Below, piece after piece: positions 16,228 through 25,161 of a stretch of DNA of 64,000 nt; position 1 is the first letter of the stretch, and each line of letters opens with the position of its first letter. The DNA comes from Nakamurella alba (lineage in GTDB: Bacteria > Actinomycetota > Actinomycetes > Mycobacteriales > Nakamurellaceae), in assembly GCF_009707545.1 (NCBI RefSeq), contig NZ_WLYK01000003.1:275165-339164 (forward strand). The letters are read 5' to 3'. Below the pieces are notes generated by a model. That model saw only the letters and a list, made by a program, of their open reading frames with translations, made no database searches and had not been told where the DNA came from. Position numbers and translations under genes: made by a program.

Positions 16228-16965
16228 TCAGAGCAGCGCCCGCACCGCCCCCGGGTCCGGACCTCCCGGCTCGAAGAGGATCACCGCGTCGTCGAAACCG
16301 GCCCCGGCGTAGCGCTGCAGGTCGGCGCGGAGCCGCCGGGGGTCGGTGTCCGGACCTGCGGGCACCGCGCAGACCACTGCCCGGCCACCGCCCGATTCAC
16401 GGAAACGCACCAGGGCATCGACGATCTCGTCCGGGGTGCGCCGGTAGCCGGAGGCGAGCCAGCCGTCGAACTCCCGCGCCGCCCGCTCCACCTTTGCCCC
16501 CCAGGAGCCCAGCAGCAACGGCGGCCGGGCCGGCACCGGCGGGCTCAGATCCACCGGGTCCTGCTCGTCCAGCAGCGCCCGCAACCGCGCCACGTTCGCA
16601 TCGAAAGTCCGGAACCTGGCCGTGAAGTCGCGATCCAAGATTCCATGATCGGTGTCCGTCGACCCCGGGCTCAGCCCGACCACCAGGCGGTCGCCGCATT
16701 CCGCCTGCAAGGACCGGATCCGGTGCGCCAGCGCCACCGGGTGGTGCAGCGGCACCTGTAGGGTCGCGGTGCCGAGCTCCACCCCGTCGGTCACCGCGGC
16801 CGCTGTGGCCAGCGCGACGAAAGCGTCCGGCACGAAGAAGCCCCGGCCGAGGATCTGCGGGATCCAGAGACTCTCGAAGCCCTCTCCCGCCAGCCGGCGG
16901 GCCCACCCGCCGACCGGGTACGGTTCCGCGGCGGTCAGGTGCGCGAGGGTCGCGCCGAGCCTCAT
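16228..16965 (-). CDS. LLM class (luciferase-like) F420/flavin-dependent oxidoreductase
   Basis: The 245-residue single-domain luciferase-like protein begins RLGATLAHLT, followed by FESLWIPQILGRG, the VELGTATLQVPLHHPVALAHRIRSL segment and LVVGLSPGSTDTDHG. It ends with GFDDAVILFEP. The family uses reduced F420 or FMN to reduce or hydroxylate small organic substrates. It is shorter than most members (about 300). The gene follows the proline-racemase-like gene with a 4-base gap (TGA CCCG ATG) and is in one operon with it. Confidence 0.82.
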   Translation of the reverse strand: MRLGATLAHLTAAEPYPVGGWARRLAGEGFESLWIPQILGRGFFVPDAFVALATAAAVTDGVELGTATLQVPLHHPVALAHRIRSLQAECGDRLVVGLSPGSTDTDHGILDRDFTARFRTFDANVARLRALLDEQDPVDLSPPVPARPPLLLGSWGAKVERAAREFDGWLASGYRRTPDEIVDALVRFRESGGGRAVVCAVPAGPDTDPRRLRADLQRYAGAGFDDAVILFEPGGPDPGAVRALL

Positions 16966-16969
16966 CGGG

Positions 16970-18013
16970 TCAGGACTGCTTGAGAGTCATCGTGGTGCCC
17001 CAGGTGTCGCCGACCACATATCCGGTCGGCCAGGGGTCGGTGGGATCGACGGTGTAGGTGTGCAGCCCGGTGATCCAGGCCCGGCCGGTGATGGATGGGA
17101 TGATCGCCGGCCGGTCGCCGCAGGTGGTCTCCGCGGTGATCCGGCCGATGAAGCGGGACCCGATGATCGACAGGTGGCTGAACTCCTGGCCCACACCCAG
17201 CTGCCCGCGGGCGTGCAGCACCGCGAGCCGCGCGGAGAGCCCGGTGCCGGTCGGCGACCGGTCGGAGCGCCCCGGCGAGACGATGCAGGTGTTCCGGGAG
17301 GCACCGCCCGGCGCGTCGAACGGCATGTTGAACTGCACGATCGACACCCCGCGGATGTCCGGGTTCTCCGGGTGCACCACATCGAACTGCTCGCGGGCGG
17401 CGATCCGGATCCGCTCGCCGAGCTCGGCCAGCTCCCGCGCCTCCTCCGGCGCGATGGTGAACTCCAGCGCCGAGGCATCGACCAGCGCGTAGAACATGCC
17501 GCCGTAGGCGACGTCCACCGGCACCGTGCCCAGGCCCGGGACCTCGAGCGGCGCGGCCAGCCGCTCGGCGAAGGCCGGGACGTTGGTGAAGGTGACGCTC
17601 TCGCACCTCCCGTCCCGGCAGCGGGCGGTGACCTCGACCGAGCCACCGGCCATGTCCAGCCGGAACACCGACTCCGGTTCCGTCATCGGCACCATGCCGG
17701 TCTCCAGCAGCACGGTCGCGACGCACATCGTGTTCGATCCCGACATCGGTACGTACTCGGTCGGTTCCATGATGATCGCGCCGGCGACGCAGTCGTCCCG
17801 GGTGCTCGGCACGATCAGGTTCACGTGCCGGGCCACACTGCCGCGGGGCTCCTGGATCAGCAGCCGTCGCACGTCGTCGTGCTCCGCCTCCATCGACCGC
17901 ATCATCTCGAAGACGGTGGTCCCCTTGGGTGGCAGCACACCGCCGACGATCACGTCACCGATCTCGCCCTCTGCATGACACCCGACCACCCGGATCGTCC
18001 TGGTTGCGCGCAT
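16970..18013 (-). CDS. Proline racemase / hydroxyproline dehydratase family protein with Ser/Thr active site
   Basis: The 347-residue protein has the two-lobed proline-racemase fold: VVGCHAEGEIGDVIVGG at the start, DAPGGASRNTCIVSPGRSD in the middle, then DRSPTGTGLSARLA and a GSRFIGRI segment. Known members use Cys-Cys (racemases, epimerases), Ser-Cys, or Cys-Thr (trans-3-hydroxy-L-proline dehydratase). Here the first position is S91 (MSGS instead of MCGH) and the second T255 (SPTGTG), a Ser-Thr pair. A cysteine at 97 sits nearby. Racemase activity is therefore unlikely; a dehydratase or another reaction on a proline-like imino acid is more plausible. The LLM enzyme is its operon partner. Confidence 0.85.
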   Translation of the reverse strand: MRATRTIRVVGCHAEGEIGDVIVGGVLPPKGTTVFEMMRSMEAEHDDVRRLLIQEPRGSVARHVNLIVPSTRDDCVAGAIIMEPTEYVPMSGSNTMCVATVLLETGMVPMTEPESVFRLDMAGGSVEVTARCRDGRCESVTFTNVPAFAERLAAPLEVPGLGTVPVDVAYGGMFYALVDASALEFTIAPEEARELAELGERIRIAAREQFDVVHPENPDIRGVSIVQFNMPFDAPGGASRNTCIVSPGRSDRSPTGTGLSARLAVLHARGQLGVGQEFSHLSIIGSRFIGRITAETTCGDRPAIIPSITGRAWITGLHTYTVDPTDPWPTGYVVGDTWGTTMTLKQS

Positions 18014-18074
18014 GGGGCGAGCCTACGATCGGACCGTCCACCTCCGCCGGACCAGTCGATGAGGAGACAGCCCC

Positions 18075-18608
18075 GTGTTCGCCGCCGTCCGCCCGACCCC
18101 GGCCGAGACCGCCGCCGCGCTCCCCGGCGACGGCGAGATCGAACGGGCGGACGTGGTGATGGACACCGCGTTCTCCGTGCCCGCGCCACCGGAGGTCGTG
18201 TGGCCGTGGCTGCTCCAGCTCGGCAAGGGGCGCGCCGGGTGGTACCTGCCCACATCCGTGGAGCGATTCCTGCCGCGGCGACACCGCGCTGTTCGTGAGA
18301 TCCACGACAGTTGGCTGCATCTCGAGATCGGCGAGCGGGTGCCCGACTACGGTCCCGGGGACGCGCACCTTCAGGTGGAGCTGCTCGACCCGCCGCACCA
18401 CCTGGTGTACTCGACGCCGCGGAAGAAGATGCTCGGCATCTGGTCGCTGCACCTGACCACGGAGGGCACCGGCACCCGGGTCGCGCTCCGGCTCCGGCTG
18501 GGCCCGGTACGCCGCCGGCGGCTCGCCCGCACACTCGGCGGACTCTTCGACCGGCTCACCGTCCTCGGGATGGCCGCCGGCCTCCGGGAACGGCTGGCGC
18601 ACCGATAG
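18075..18608 (+). CDS. SRPBCC superfamily protein
   Basis: The 177-residue START/Bet v 1-like domain opens with AFSVPAPPEVVWPWLLQLGKGRAGWY, a typical N-terminal strand-helix of polyketide-cyclase-like SRPBCC proteins, and ends with an amphipathic helix. Such proteins bind hydrophobic ligands in a deep pocket; the ligand here is unknown. GTG at 18075 follows GAGGAGACAGCCCC. It is divergent from the proline-racemase-like gene (61 bases) and its 3' end lies 5 bases from that of the next, convergent gene. Confidence 0.78.
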   Translation: MFAAVRPTPAETAAALPGDGEIERADVVMDTAFSVPAPPEVVWPWLLQLGKGRAGWYLPTSVERFLPRRHRAVREIHDSWLHLEIGERVPDYGPGDAHLQVELLDPPHHLVYSTPRKKMLGIWSLHLTTEGTGTRVALRLRLGPVRRRRLARTLGGLFDRLTVLGMAAGLRERLAHR

Positions 18609-18613
18609 CAACG

Positions 18614-19204
18614 TCAGCGCACGACGGCGTACCGGAGGTGCGTGACGTCGGGCGCGGCGACCACCTCGACGGGGCGGAGCCGGATGTGGCCCGGCAGCTC
18701 CTGGAAGAAGCGGCGGCCGGCGCCGAGCAGCACCGGAACCTGGTGCAGGATGACCTCGTCGACCAGTCCGGCCGCCAGCGCCGCCGTCGTCGCCCCGCCG
18801 CCCATCAACGCGACGTCCTTGTCCCCGGCGAGCTCCCGCGCCACCGCCACGGCGTCCTCGATGCCCGTGCTCACCAGGTGCTGACGGTCCGCCGCCAGGG
18901 CGGGGCGATGGCTCAGTACGACGAGTTCCGCCGCGGGATGCGGGGTCCCGCCACCTTCCCACCCGGAGTCGTCGAAGGTGTTCCGCCCGGCCAGGCTGAT
19001 CCCGACCCGGCCGGCCACCGCGTCGAAGAAGTCCACGCTCTCGGCGCTCAACCGGAATCCTTCGAAGACCCGGCTCGGCGTGTCGCCTCCGAAGTACCAG
19101 TCGAACAGCACTCCGCCGTCGCCGAGCCCGTTTCCGTGGCTCGGGCCCCGGCCGGTGATGAACCCGTCCACCGACACCGCGTGCGCGACGAACACTCCCG
19201 TCAT
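18614..19204 (-). CDS. Dihydrofolate reductase-like (RibD C-terminal domain) protein
   Basis: The 196-residue protein begins VFVAHAVSVDGFITG and contains GRNTFDDSGW, LMGGGATTAALAAGLVDEV and VLLGAGRRFF, the hallmarks of the RibD_C/YwjB-like NADPH reductase family. These are cytoplasmic reductases of unknown substrate, related in fold to DHFR but usually not folate enzymes. The gene is monocistronic. A second, divergent family member lies at 36127-36726. Confidence 0.85.
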   Translation of the reverse strand: MTGVFVAHAVSVDGFITGRGPSHGNGLGDGGVLFDWYFGGDTPSRVFEGFRLSAESVDFFDAVAGRVGISLAGRNTFDDSGWEGGGTPHPAAELVVLSHRPALAADRQHLVSTGIEDAVAVARELAGDKDVALMGGGATTAALAAGLVDEVILHQVPVLLGAGRRFFQELPGHIRLRPVEVVAAPDVTHLRYAVVR

Positions 19205-19348
19205 GACTGCCTCCTGTTCCTGGCCTCTGTACCGCGGTCGGACGCGACGCTAGCCGCGGCAGGCGGGACCCGGACGGTGCAGCCGCCGAGGACGCGCGTT
19301 CTGTTCAAGCGACCGGGTCTGTCCGGTTCCGGATGTGCGGCGGGCTGC

Positions 19349-20194
19349 TCAGGCCGCGCGGCCTCGCAGCCGGTCGGCGCGGGCCAGCAGCGGGCCGAAG
19401 GACGCGATGTGCTCGTGGCCGCAGGCACAGCGGTCGTCCCTGCCGTGCAGCAGCTCCGTCGGATTCAGTCCGGACAGCCGGCGGCACTCGCGGGTCAGAT
19501 GCGGATGGTCGGCGTACCCGGCGACCTCCGCCCAGTGCGAGAAGCGGGCGGGCAACGGAACGGCTCGGGCGGATCCGGCGCGCTGGGTGAGCGCCAGGTA
19601 GGCCTGGAACCGCAGGGTGCGCTGCAGCACCTTCGGCCCGGTGCCGACCGATTGCAGCATCCGCCGCCGCAGCGCGCTCCCGGACAGTGCGAGATCATCC
19701 GCCAGTGAAGCGATCTCACCTGCATCGGGCACGGACAGGCGGGCCACCGCTGCCGCCACGACGCGATCCGCCGGCCGGGCGGCGGCCCGCTCGCGCAGCG
19801 CGGTTTTGAGCTGCCGCAGCGCGGCCACCGGATCCGGAGCGGCTCCGATCGCCGCGGCCAGCCGCTCGCCGTCGGTGCCCCACAACTCGTCCAGCGGCAC
19901 GACGCGGTCCAGCAGCGCGGTCGCCGGCACGCCGCAGACGCGCCCGAGTGCCCCCGGACGCAGTCGTGCCCCGATCACAGTGGTGCCGGGAGGCAGCAGT
20001 TCCGGCAGAGCGGTGGTCAGCGGCCCGATCAGCCGCGGGACCGCACCTGGGACGCAGTGGATCTCAGCGCCGCCGGTCGGCAGGTTCCGCTGCAGGTACG
20101 GCGCCCCACCGGTGGACTGGACCCAGACAGTCCGGACGATCCCCGACAGAGCGGGCGGCGGCAACCGCTCGACATACGTCTGGCCCGTGGACAT
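19349..20194 (-). CDS. AraC family transcriptional regulator
   Basis: The 281-residue protein has an N-terminal sensor region with the DUF6597-like pattern (GIVRTVWVQSTGGAPYLQRNLPTG, then GARLRPGALGRVCGVPA) and a C-terminal double helix-turn-helix: LADDLALSGSALRRRMLQSVG, then FSHWAEVAGYADHPHLTRECRRLSGLNPTEL. The final 25 residues contain CACGHEH, a cysteine/histidine cluster that could bind a metal. ATG at 20194 is the start that keeps the sensor domain at the N-terminus. Its target is not evident; the upstream neighbours are a secreted protein and an MDR enzyme. Confidence 0.85.
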   Translation of the reverse strand: MSTGQTYVERLPPPALSGIVRTVWVQSTGGAPYLQRNLPTGGAEIHCVPGAVPRLIGPLTTALPELLPPGTTVIGARLRPGALGRVCGVPATALLDRVVPLDELWGTDGERLAAAIGAAPDPVAALRQLKTALRERAAARPADRVVAAAVARLSVPDAGEIASLADDLALSGSALRRRMLQSVGTGPKVLQRTLRFQAYLALTQRAGSARAVPLPARFSHWAEVAGYADHPHLTRECRRLSGLNPTELLHGRDDRCACGHEHIASFGPLLARADRLRGRAA

Positions 20195-20319
20195 GTCGCC
20201 CGATCCTAGCCGCCGATGGCTGCGTCGGGCCGGCGGTCCGGCACATTCGGGCGCGGCCACCTGTTCGCCGACCCGTGCCTGCGGTGCGCCCGCTCGGTGC
20301 TGTGCTCCGACACCTCCGG

Positions 20320-22641
20320 TCAGCGCAGGAAATAGCCCTGCTCGGACAGCTCGTAGGCCACCTGTCGCCCGGTCCGGTTGACGAGCACCGCATCCGCTGC
20401 CGCAAGAAATGTGGTCGTCGAGTGCCGCTTGCCCGACTTCAGCGTCGCGGTGGGAGCACCCACCACCGAAGGTGGTTGCACTGTCAGGTATCCCGTTCCC
20501 GCGGCCGCCGACAACGTACCGAGCACGGCTCCGTACTGCGGTGCGTATCCACCGACGGTGTCGTCGACGGCAACGGCAGGAATGGGGATCCGGGCGTTCG
20601 CCGGCAACGGTGTCGTCCGGGAGTCCATGGCCTCGCCACCGGCGTGGTAGGTGCCGGCGGCCGACGGGACCCCGGGAACGAAACGGCCCTGCACGTCGAG
20701 GATCAGCCGCACCCGGCGGGGCGACCAGTTGGCGATCATCACGGATCCGGACTCGTCCGCGGTGACGACCGTTGTCCGGGACTCGAAGGTGCCCGGCCCG
20801 TCCGCACCGACGACGGTCCAGTTGACCAGCACCGAGCCGACGGATGCCGGCAGCCCGACCGTTCCGCCGGGCCGCCACTCGAACATCTCGCCCGCCGCCA
20901 CGTAGATGTCGACGGCACGGACCGGCCGGAGCGGTACCAGTGCTCCCGGTGTCCGGGCAGCGCCCGGCAGGAAGTAGCCCGAGATGTCCACGAAGACCTG
21001 GACCGTCCGCGACGACACGTTCCGCAGAGTGACGGTGCCGTCCGCATCCACCGGTGTGATCACCAACTGCGAGACGGTTCCGGCCTGCGTGGTGAAGTTC
21101 GTGGTGGCCATGCCCGGGATCGTGCTCCCGCTCGGGTACACCTGCAGGTAGCCGGACGCGGCGGGCTCGGCGACGGTGACGCCGAACGCAACGGCCGACA
21201 CCGCTGCGGGAACGCCGCCGATGCCGGCCACCCGGACCTTCTTCGTGCCCCCGGCCGGGATGCCGGTGCCGGCGGTCGTGCGGGTGTCCAGCACACGCAC
21301 CGGGCGGACCAGTTGCAGCGCCCCGGGCGCCGCCACCTGCCCCGGAGCGCCGGTGGTGATCGCGAACGACACCCCGTCCCCGGCACCGATGCCGATGACG
21401 GAGCGGCCCGCGAGCGCACCGTCGGTGTACACCTCAGCAGGAGCGGAACGACCACCCGTGGTGCCGCTGCCGATGGCACCACGGGAGCGGTCACCCCAGC
21501 AGATCATCCGACCCGATGCCAGCGCGCAGACATGGGTCGCGCCGACCCGGAGTTGACTCACGGTCCGCCCGGCCAGCACGCCGTCCGTGACCACCGGACC
21601 CGGAGTCGGGTCGTGGACCCATCGGCTCTGCCCGCCGGTCTGGCCCCGGTTGTCCAGTCCCCAGCACCACGCGGCACCACCGACGGTCACCGCGCACACA
21701 GTCCCGCCGCCCACGCCGATCGATGCGAAGTCCGGGCGCGGAAGCTCCTCCGGTACGCGGGTGGCCGTGGGGCTCGTCGTCGCCATGGGCGTGCCTGCGA
21801 GATCCCACTCCACGACACCCCAGCAGTGTGACCAGTTGTCGGCCAGCGCACAGGTGGTACGCCCGCCGGCCGACATCGCCGTGACGGAGCGCCCGACCAG
21901 GGTTCCACCGGCGAGGACGGGCGATCCCCGGTCCGTCTGCGTACCGTCCCCGAGTTGGCCGTGGTCATTGGCCCCCCAACAGCGGACGGCGCCGGCGGAG
22001 GTCACGCACGTGTGGTCGTCGCCGGCGTCGATCGCGTCGACGCGCGGCACGGCCGACCCGAGCAGGGCAACCACCGGAGTGGCGGCCCCACCGCCGATCG
22101 TTCCTCGTCCGAGTTGCCCACGACTGTTGTCGCCCCAGCAGTACACACGGTCGCCGGTCAGCGCGCAGGCGTGATCCCGCCCCACGGCGATGGCCGTGAC
22201 CGGGCGACCGATGAGCGCGCCGCCGACCCGGACCGGCAGGCCGATCCCGTACGGGTGGGGTCGACCGTCACCGGGGCTCCTGGTCCTGCCCCAGCAGAAC
22301 ACCTTCCCGGACGCGAGTGCGCAACTCATGCGCTCCGCCGCGTCGACCGCGGTGACGGTGAGTCCGTCCAGGGTCCGCTCACCCCAGACCGGCGACGGCA
22401 CCGGGAAGGCCTGGTCGGCAAAGGATCTCCCGTCGGCGCGGGGTGTCTGGCGGGTGCCGCTGCCCACCACGTCGCCCCAGCCGAGCAACGTGGTGGGTGC
22501 CGCGGCGGAGGTCCGACCGATGGCGGGCGTCCCCGTTGCGCCGGTGGGGACATCCGCCCCGGCGGGTGTCACCGCCACCGTGCCCATCACGACCAGCAAT
22601 GCGGTCAGGACATGCAGCAGATGCAGTCGTGGGCGTGACAT
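20320..22641 (-). CDS. Secreted RCC1-repeat protein with C-terminal actinobacterial beta-domains
   Basis: The 773-residue protein starts with a Sec signal peptide (LLHVLTALLVVMGTVAV, cleavage near ADVPTG). Residues about 50-420 contain at least six RCC1 blades with recurring VYCWGDNSRGQLG, VRCWGANDHGQLGDGT and MICWGDRSRGAIG, forming a beta-propeller with paired cysteines around the blades. From about 435 come three copies of a roughly 110-residue beta-domain opening with VRPVRVLDTRTT-like segments and ending in VQVFVDISGYFLPG-like strands, common in secreted actinobacterial proteins. No anchor or catalytic site is seen. The role is probably adhesive or protein-binding outside the cell. Confidence 0.85.
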   Translation of the reverse strand: MSRPRLHLLHVLTALLVVMGTVAVTPAGADVPTGATGTPAIGRTSAAAPTTLLGWGDVVGSGTRQTPRADGRSFADQAFPVPSPVWGERTLDGLTVTAVDAAERMSCALASGKVFCWGRTRSPGDGRPHPYGIGLPVRVGGALIGRPVTAIAVGRDHACALTGDRVYCWGDNSRGQLGRGTIGGGAATPVVALLGSAVPRVDAIDAGDDHTCVTSAGAVRCWGANDHGQLGDGTQTDRGSPVLAGGTLVGRSVTAMSAGGRTTCALADNWSHCWGVVEWDLAGTPMATTSPTATRVPEELPRPDFASIGVGGGTVCAVTVGGAAWCWGLDNRGQTGGQSRWVHDPTPGPVVTDGVLAGRTVSQLRVGATHVCALASGRMICWGDRSRGAIGSGTTGGRSAPAEVYTDGALAGRSVIGIGAGDGVSFAITTGAPGQVAAPGALQLVRPVRVLDTRTTAGTGIPAGGTKKVRVAGIGGVPAAVSAVAFGVTVAEPAASGYLQVYPSGSTIPGMATTNFTTQAGTVSQLVITPVDADGTVTLRNVSSRTVQVFVDISGYFLPGAARTPGALVPLRPVRAVDIYVAAGEMFEWRPGGTVGLPASVGSVLVNWTVVGADGPGTFESRTTVVTADESGSVMIANWSPRRVRLILDVQGRFVPGVPSAAGTYHAGGEAMDSRTTPLPANARIPIPAVAVDDTVGGYAPQYGAVLGTLSAAAGTGYLTVQPPSVVGAPTATLKSGKRHSTTTFLAAADAVLVNRTGRQVAYELSEQGYFLR

Positions 22642-22762
22642 CGGACGGCCCCCTCGCTCTCACCGGTGTCAGATCGGTCCGGACACCGTAAGCGCGATCA
22701 CGCCGACCTGCACGGCCGGCTGCGCGGTGGCGACCTCGGCCTCCGCCCGGCCATCCGCGCCC

Positions 22763-22787
22763 TTCCACCGCGACAACCGCGGTGGAA
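22763..22787 (-). terminator. Hairpin downstream of the MDR oxidoreductase gene
   Basis: TTCCACCGCG and CGCGGTGGAA form a perfect 10-base stem with an ACAAC loop, beginning 34 bases after the MDR stop codon on the minus strand. It separates that gene from the RCC1 protein gene on the same strand. Confidence 0.6.
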
Positions 22788-22820
22788 CGGCACAGATCAG
22801 GGCCGGCCACACGACAAAGG

Positions 22821-23837
22821 TCAGGTCCGGACGACCACCTTCCCGACATTCCGGCCCGCGAACAGGTCGACCATCGCCTGCGGCGCATGCTCCAGGCCGT
22901 CGTACACGTCGGTCCGCAGGTCCATCCGGCCCGCCCGCCACAGATCCGCGAGCTCGGAGACCGCCTCCGCGGCGCGGTCGGCGAAGGCACCGGCCCGGAA
23001 TCCGCGCAGGGTGAGGTTCTTCGCGGTGGCCAGGAAGAGGTTCCGCGGCCCGGCGGCGATCCCGCCGTCGTAGCCGGAGATCGAGCCGCACAGCGCGACC
23101 CGCCCGAACGGCCGCAGATGGTCGATCGCCGCCTCCAGGTGGTCACCGCCGACACTGTCGAAGTAGACGTCGATCCCGTCGGGCGCCGCGCGGTCCAGGG
23201 CAGGCCCGACCCCGTCGCGGTGGTTGAACACCTGGTGCAGGCCCAGATCCTGCTGCAGATACTCCAGTTTCGCCGGACTCCCGGCGCTGCCAATGACCCG
23301 GCAGCCCCGGGCGAGAGCCAGCTGGGCGACCACACTGCCCACCGCGCCGGCGGCAGCGGACACCCACACCACGTCCTCGGGCCGGACCTCGCAGACGAGG
23401 AGCAACCCCGCCCAGGCCGTCAGGCCGGTCCCGCCCAGCAGGCCGACCCACACCTCCGGCGGGGCGAGCGTGGGATCCAACCGGGTCAGCCGCCCCGCGC
23501 CGCCCAGCGCCGCACCGGCGTCCACCACCGCGATCTCCCGGTAGCCACGGGCGTGCTGCACCAGATCCCCCGGCCCGAAGCCCTCGGCCCGGCTCTCCAG
23601 CACCTCCCCCACGGCCGTGCCCTCCAGACCGGCCCCGAGCGCAAGCGGCGGCAGGTAGCCGGCCGGGGTCGTCTCCCCCATCCTGATCCGGATCGCCGCG
23701 TCGACGGAGTGGTGCGAGGTCCGCACCAGCACCTGGCCGTCGCGCAGTGCGGGCACCTCGACCTCGGCCACCCGCAGGTCATCCACCTCCAGCCGTCCCT
23801 GCGGCCGACGGACGAGCTGCAGCTCCCTGGTGATCAT
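22821..23837 (-). CDS. MDR superfamily NADP-dependent oxidoreductase
   Basis: The 338-residue zinc-free medium-chain reductase resembles the prostaglandin reductase/CurA (leukotriene B4 12-hydroxydehydrogenase) branch. It has LLGGTGLTAWAGLL, the cofactor motif AAAGAVGSVVAQLA, GSAGSPAKLEYL, FDSVGG and a C-terminal GKVVV. It should reduce alpha,beta-unsaturated ketones or similar with NADPH. ATG at 23837 follows AGGAGGGATCGG. The 189-base divergent region upstream has a palindrome at 23883-23899. Confidence 0.87.
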   Translation of the reverse strand: MITRELQLVRRPQGRLEVDDLRVAEVEVPALRDGQVLVRTSHHSVDAAIRIRMGETTPAGYLPPLALGAGLEGTAVGEVLESRAEGFGPGDLVQHARGYREIAVVDAGAALGGAGRLTRLDPTLAPPEVWVGLLGGTGLTAWAGLLLVCEVRPEDVVWVSAAAGAVGSVVAQLALARGCRVIGSAGSPAKLEYLQQDLGLHQVFNHRDGVGPALDRAAPDGIDVYFDSVGGDHLEAAIDHLRPFGRVALCGSISGYDGGIAAGPRNLFLATAKNLTLRGFRAGAFADRAAEAVSELADLWRAGRMDLRTDVYDGLEHAPQAMVDLFAGRNVGKVVVRT

Positions 23838-23882
23838 CCGATCCCTCCTGTCCCGGCACCGGCGCCGGGTGCGCGCACCCAT

Positions 23883-23899
23883 CTTGAAGTGAATTCAGG
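23883..23899. promoter_or_regulatory. Palindromic operator candidate
   Basis: The perfect palindrome TGAATTCA (23890-23897), flanked by CTTGAAG on the left and GGTTTAT on the right, sits 46 bases upstream of the MDR start in an AT-richer patch of an otherwise GC-rich gap. It is a likely repressor site for the MDR gene; no regulator gene is adjacent. Confidence 0.4.
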
Positions 23900-24026
23900 T
23901 TTATCACGGACCGCGCGCGATGTCAGGCCCGACCCCGACGGCACACGGTGCCCACTCGTTCGGCTGTGCCGCCGGCCGCCGTCCGGTGCCAGGCTAAAAG
24001 CCCATCCGCCCGACCCGGGAGTGGCG

Positions 24027-25148
24027 ATGATCATCGCGTCCTTCAACGTCGAGAACCTGTTCTCCCGGCCGAAGGCGATGGACGTCCCGGCCGGCGTCGG
24101 CGGGCCGATCCTGGCCGCACACGCCGAGCTGCAGACCCTGCTCGAGGAGCCGGAGTACACGCCGACCATCAAGGAGCGGATCCTGATCCTGCTGCGCAAG
24201 CTCGGCCTGGAGTGGTCGGACACCACCGGGTTCGCCGTGCTGCGCAAGATCCGCGGACAGTTGCTGCGGCGCAGCACGAAGAGCGACACCGTCGAGGTGG
24301 TGGCCGGCGGCCGCGGCGACTGGATCGGCTGGGTCGAACTGGTGAAGGACACCATCACCGCGCAGGCGATGACGCACACCGCGATGGTGATGCGGGACAT
24401 CGACGCCGACATCCTCGGCGTGGTCGAGGCGGAGAACCGGCCCACGCTCGACATGTTCAGCGCCGCACAGCTCCTCGCCGTCGACACACAGCCGTACGAG
24501 CAGGTGATGGTGATCGACGGGAACGACACCCGGGGCATCGACGTCGGGGTCATGGCCCGGGCGGCCTACCCGCTCACCTCCATCCGTTCGCACGTGTTCG
24601 ACACCGACGCCACCGGCCCGGTCTTCTCCCGTGACTGCCCGGAGTACACGTTCGGCACCCCGGGAGGCAACGAGATCACCGTCCTGGTGAACCATTTCAA
24701 GTCGAAGGGCTACGGGTCCAGGAACGACCCGACCGGGGCGAAGCGACGCAAGCGGCAGGCCACCCGGGTCGCACAGATCTATCGACAGCTGATCGACGCC
24801 GGGAGGCGCCACGTCGTCGTGCTGGGCGATCTCAACGACGATCCCACCAGTACCGCCCTGGAGCCACTGCTGTCCGGCACCGGACTGCGCGACATCAGCG
24901 AGCACCCCGACTTCGCCTGGGGCCCGCGGAAGGGCACCTACGGCGGCGGGAACGAGAAGGACAAGATCGACTACCTGCTGCTCTCCCCCGACCTCTACGA
25001 CACGGCCACCGGTGGGCAGGTCTTCCGCAAGGGTGTGTACCACGGGCCGCGGGTCGACGATCCGTGGGAGATGTACGAGACCCTGACCTCACCGGCCCTG
25101 GCGGCTTCCGACCACGCCGCTATCACCGCGACGCTCGACCTGGCGTGA
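24027..25148 (+). CDS. Endonuclease/exonuclease/phosphatase family protein
   Basis: The 373-residue protein has the EEP (DNase I-like) fold: IIASFNVENLFSRP at the start with the metal-site asparagine, ILGVVEAENRPTL with the catalytic glutamate, VLVNHFKSKGYGS, VVVLGDLNDDPTS and the C-terminal SDHAAI with the catalytic Asp-His. It should hydrolyse phosphodiesters (nucleic acid or lipid headgroup). No signal peptide is seen, so it acts in the cytoplasm or leaves by another route. ATG at 24027 follows GGGAG with 5-base spacing. It is convergent with the large S8 peptidase gene. Confidence 0.85.
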   Translation: MIIASFNVENLFSRPKAMDVPAGVGGPILAAHAELQTLLEEPEYTPTIKERILILLRKLGLEWSDTTGFAVLRKIRGQLLRRSTKSDTVEVVAGGRGDWIGWVELVKDTITAQAMTHTAMVMRDIDADILGVVEAENRPTLDMFSAAQLLAVDTQPYEQVMVIDGNDTRGIDVGVMARAAYPLTSIRSHVFDTDATGPVFSRDCPEYTFGTPGGNEITVLVNHFKSKGYGSRNDPTGAKRRKRQATRVAQIYRQLIDAGRRHVVVLGDLNDDPTSTALEPLLSGTGLRDISEHPDFAWGPRKGTYGGGNEKDKIDYLLLSPDLYDTATGGQVFRKGVYHGPRVDDPWEMYETLTSPALAASDHAAITATLDLA

Positions 25149-25161
25149 GACCCGGACCTGT

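Noticed and set aside
18614..19204. Genuine dihydrofolate reductase (folA).
   Set aside because: The motifs are those of the RibD C-terminal family; the folate-binding motifs of FolA are absent. The same applies to 36127-36726.
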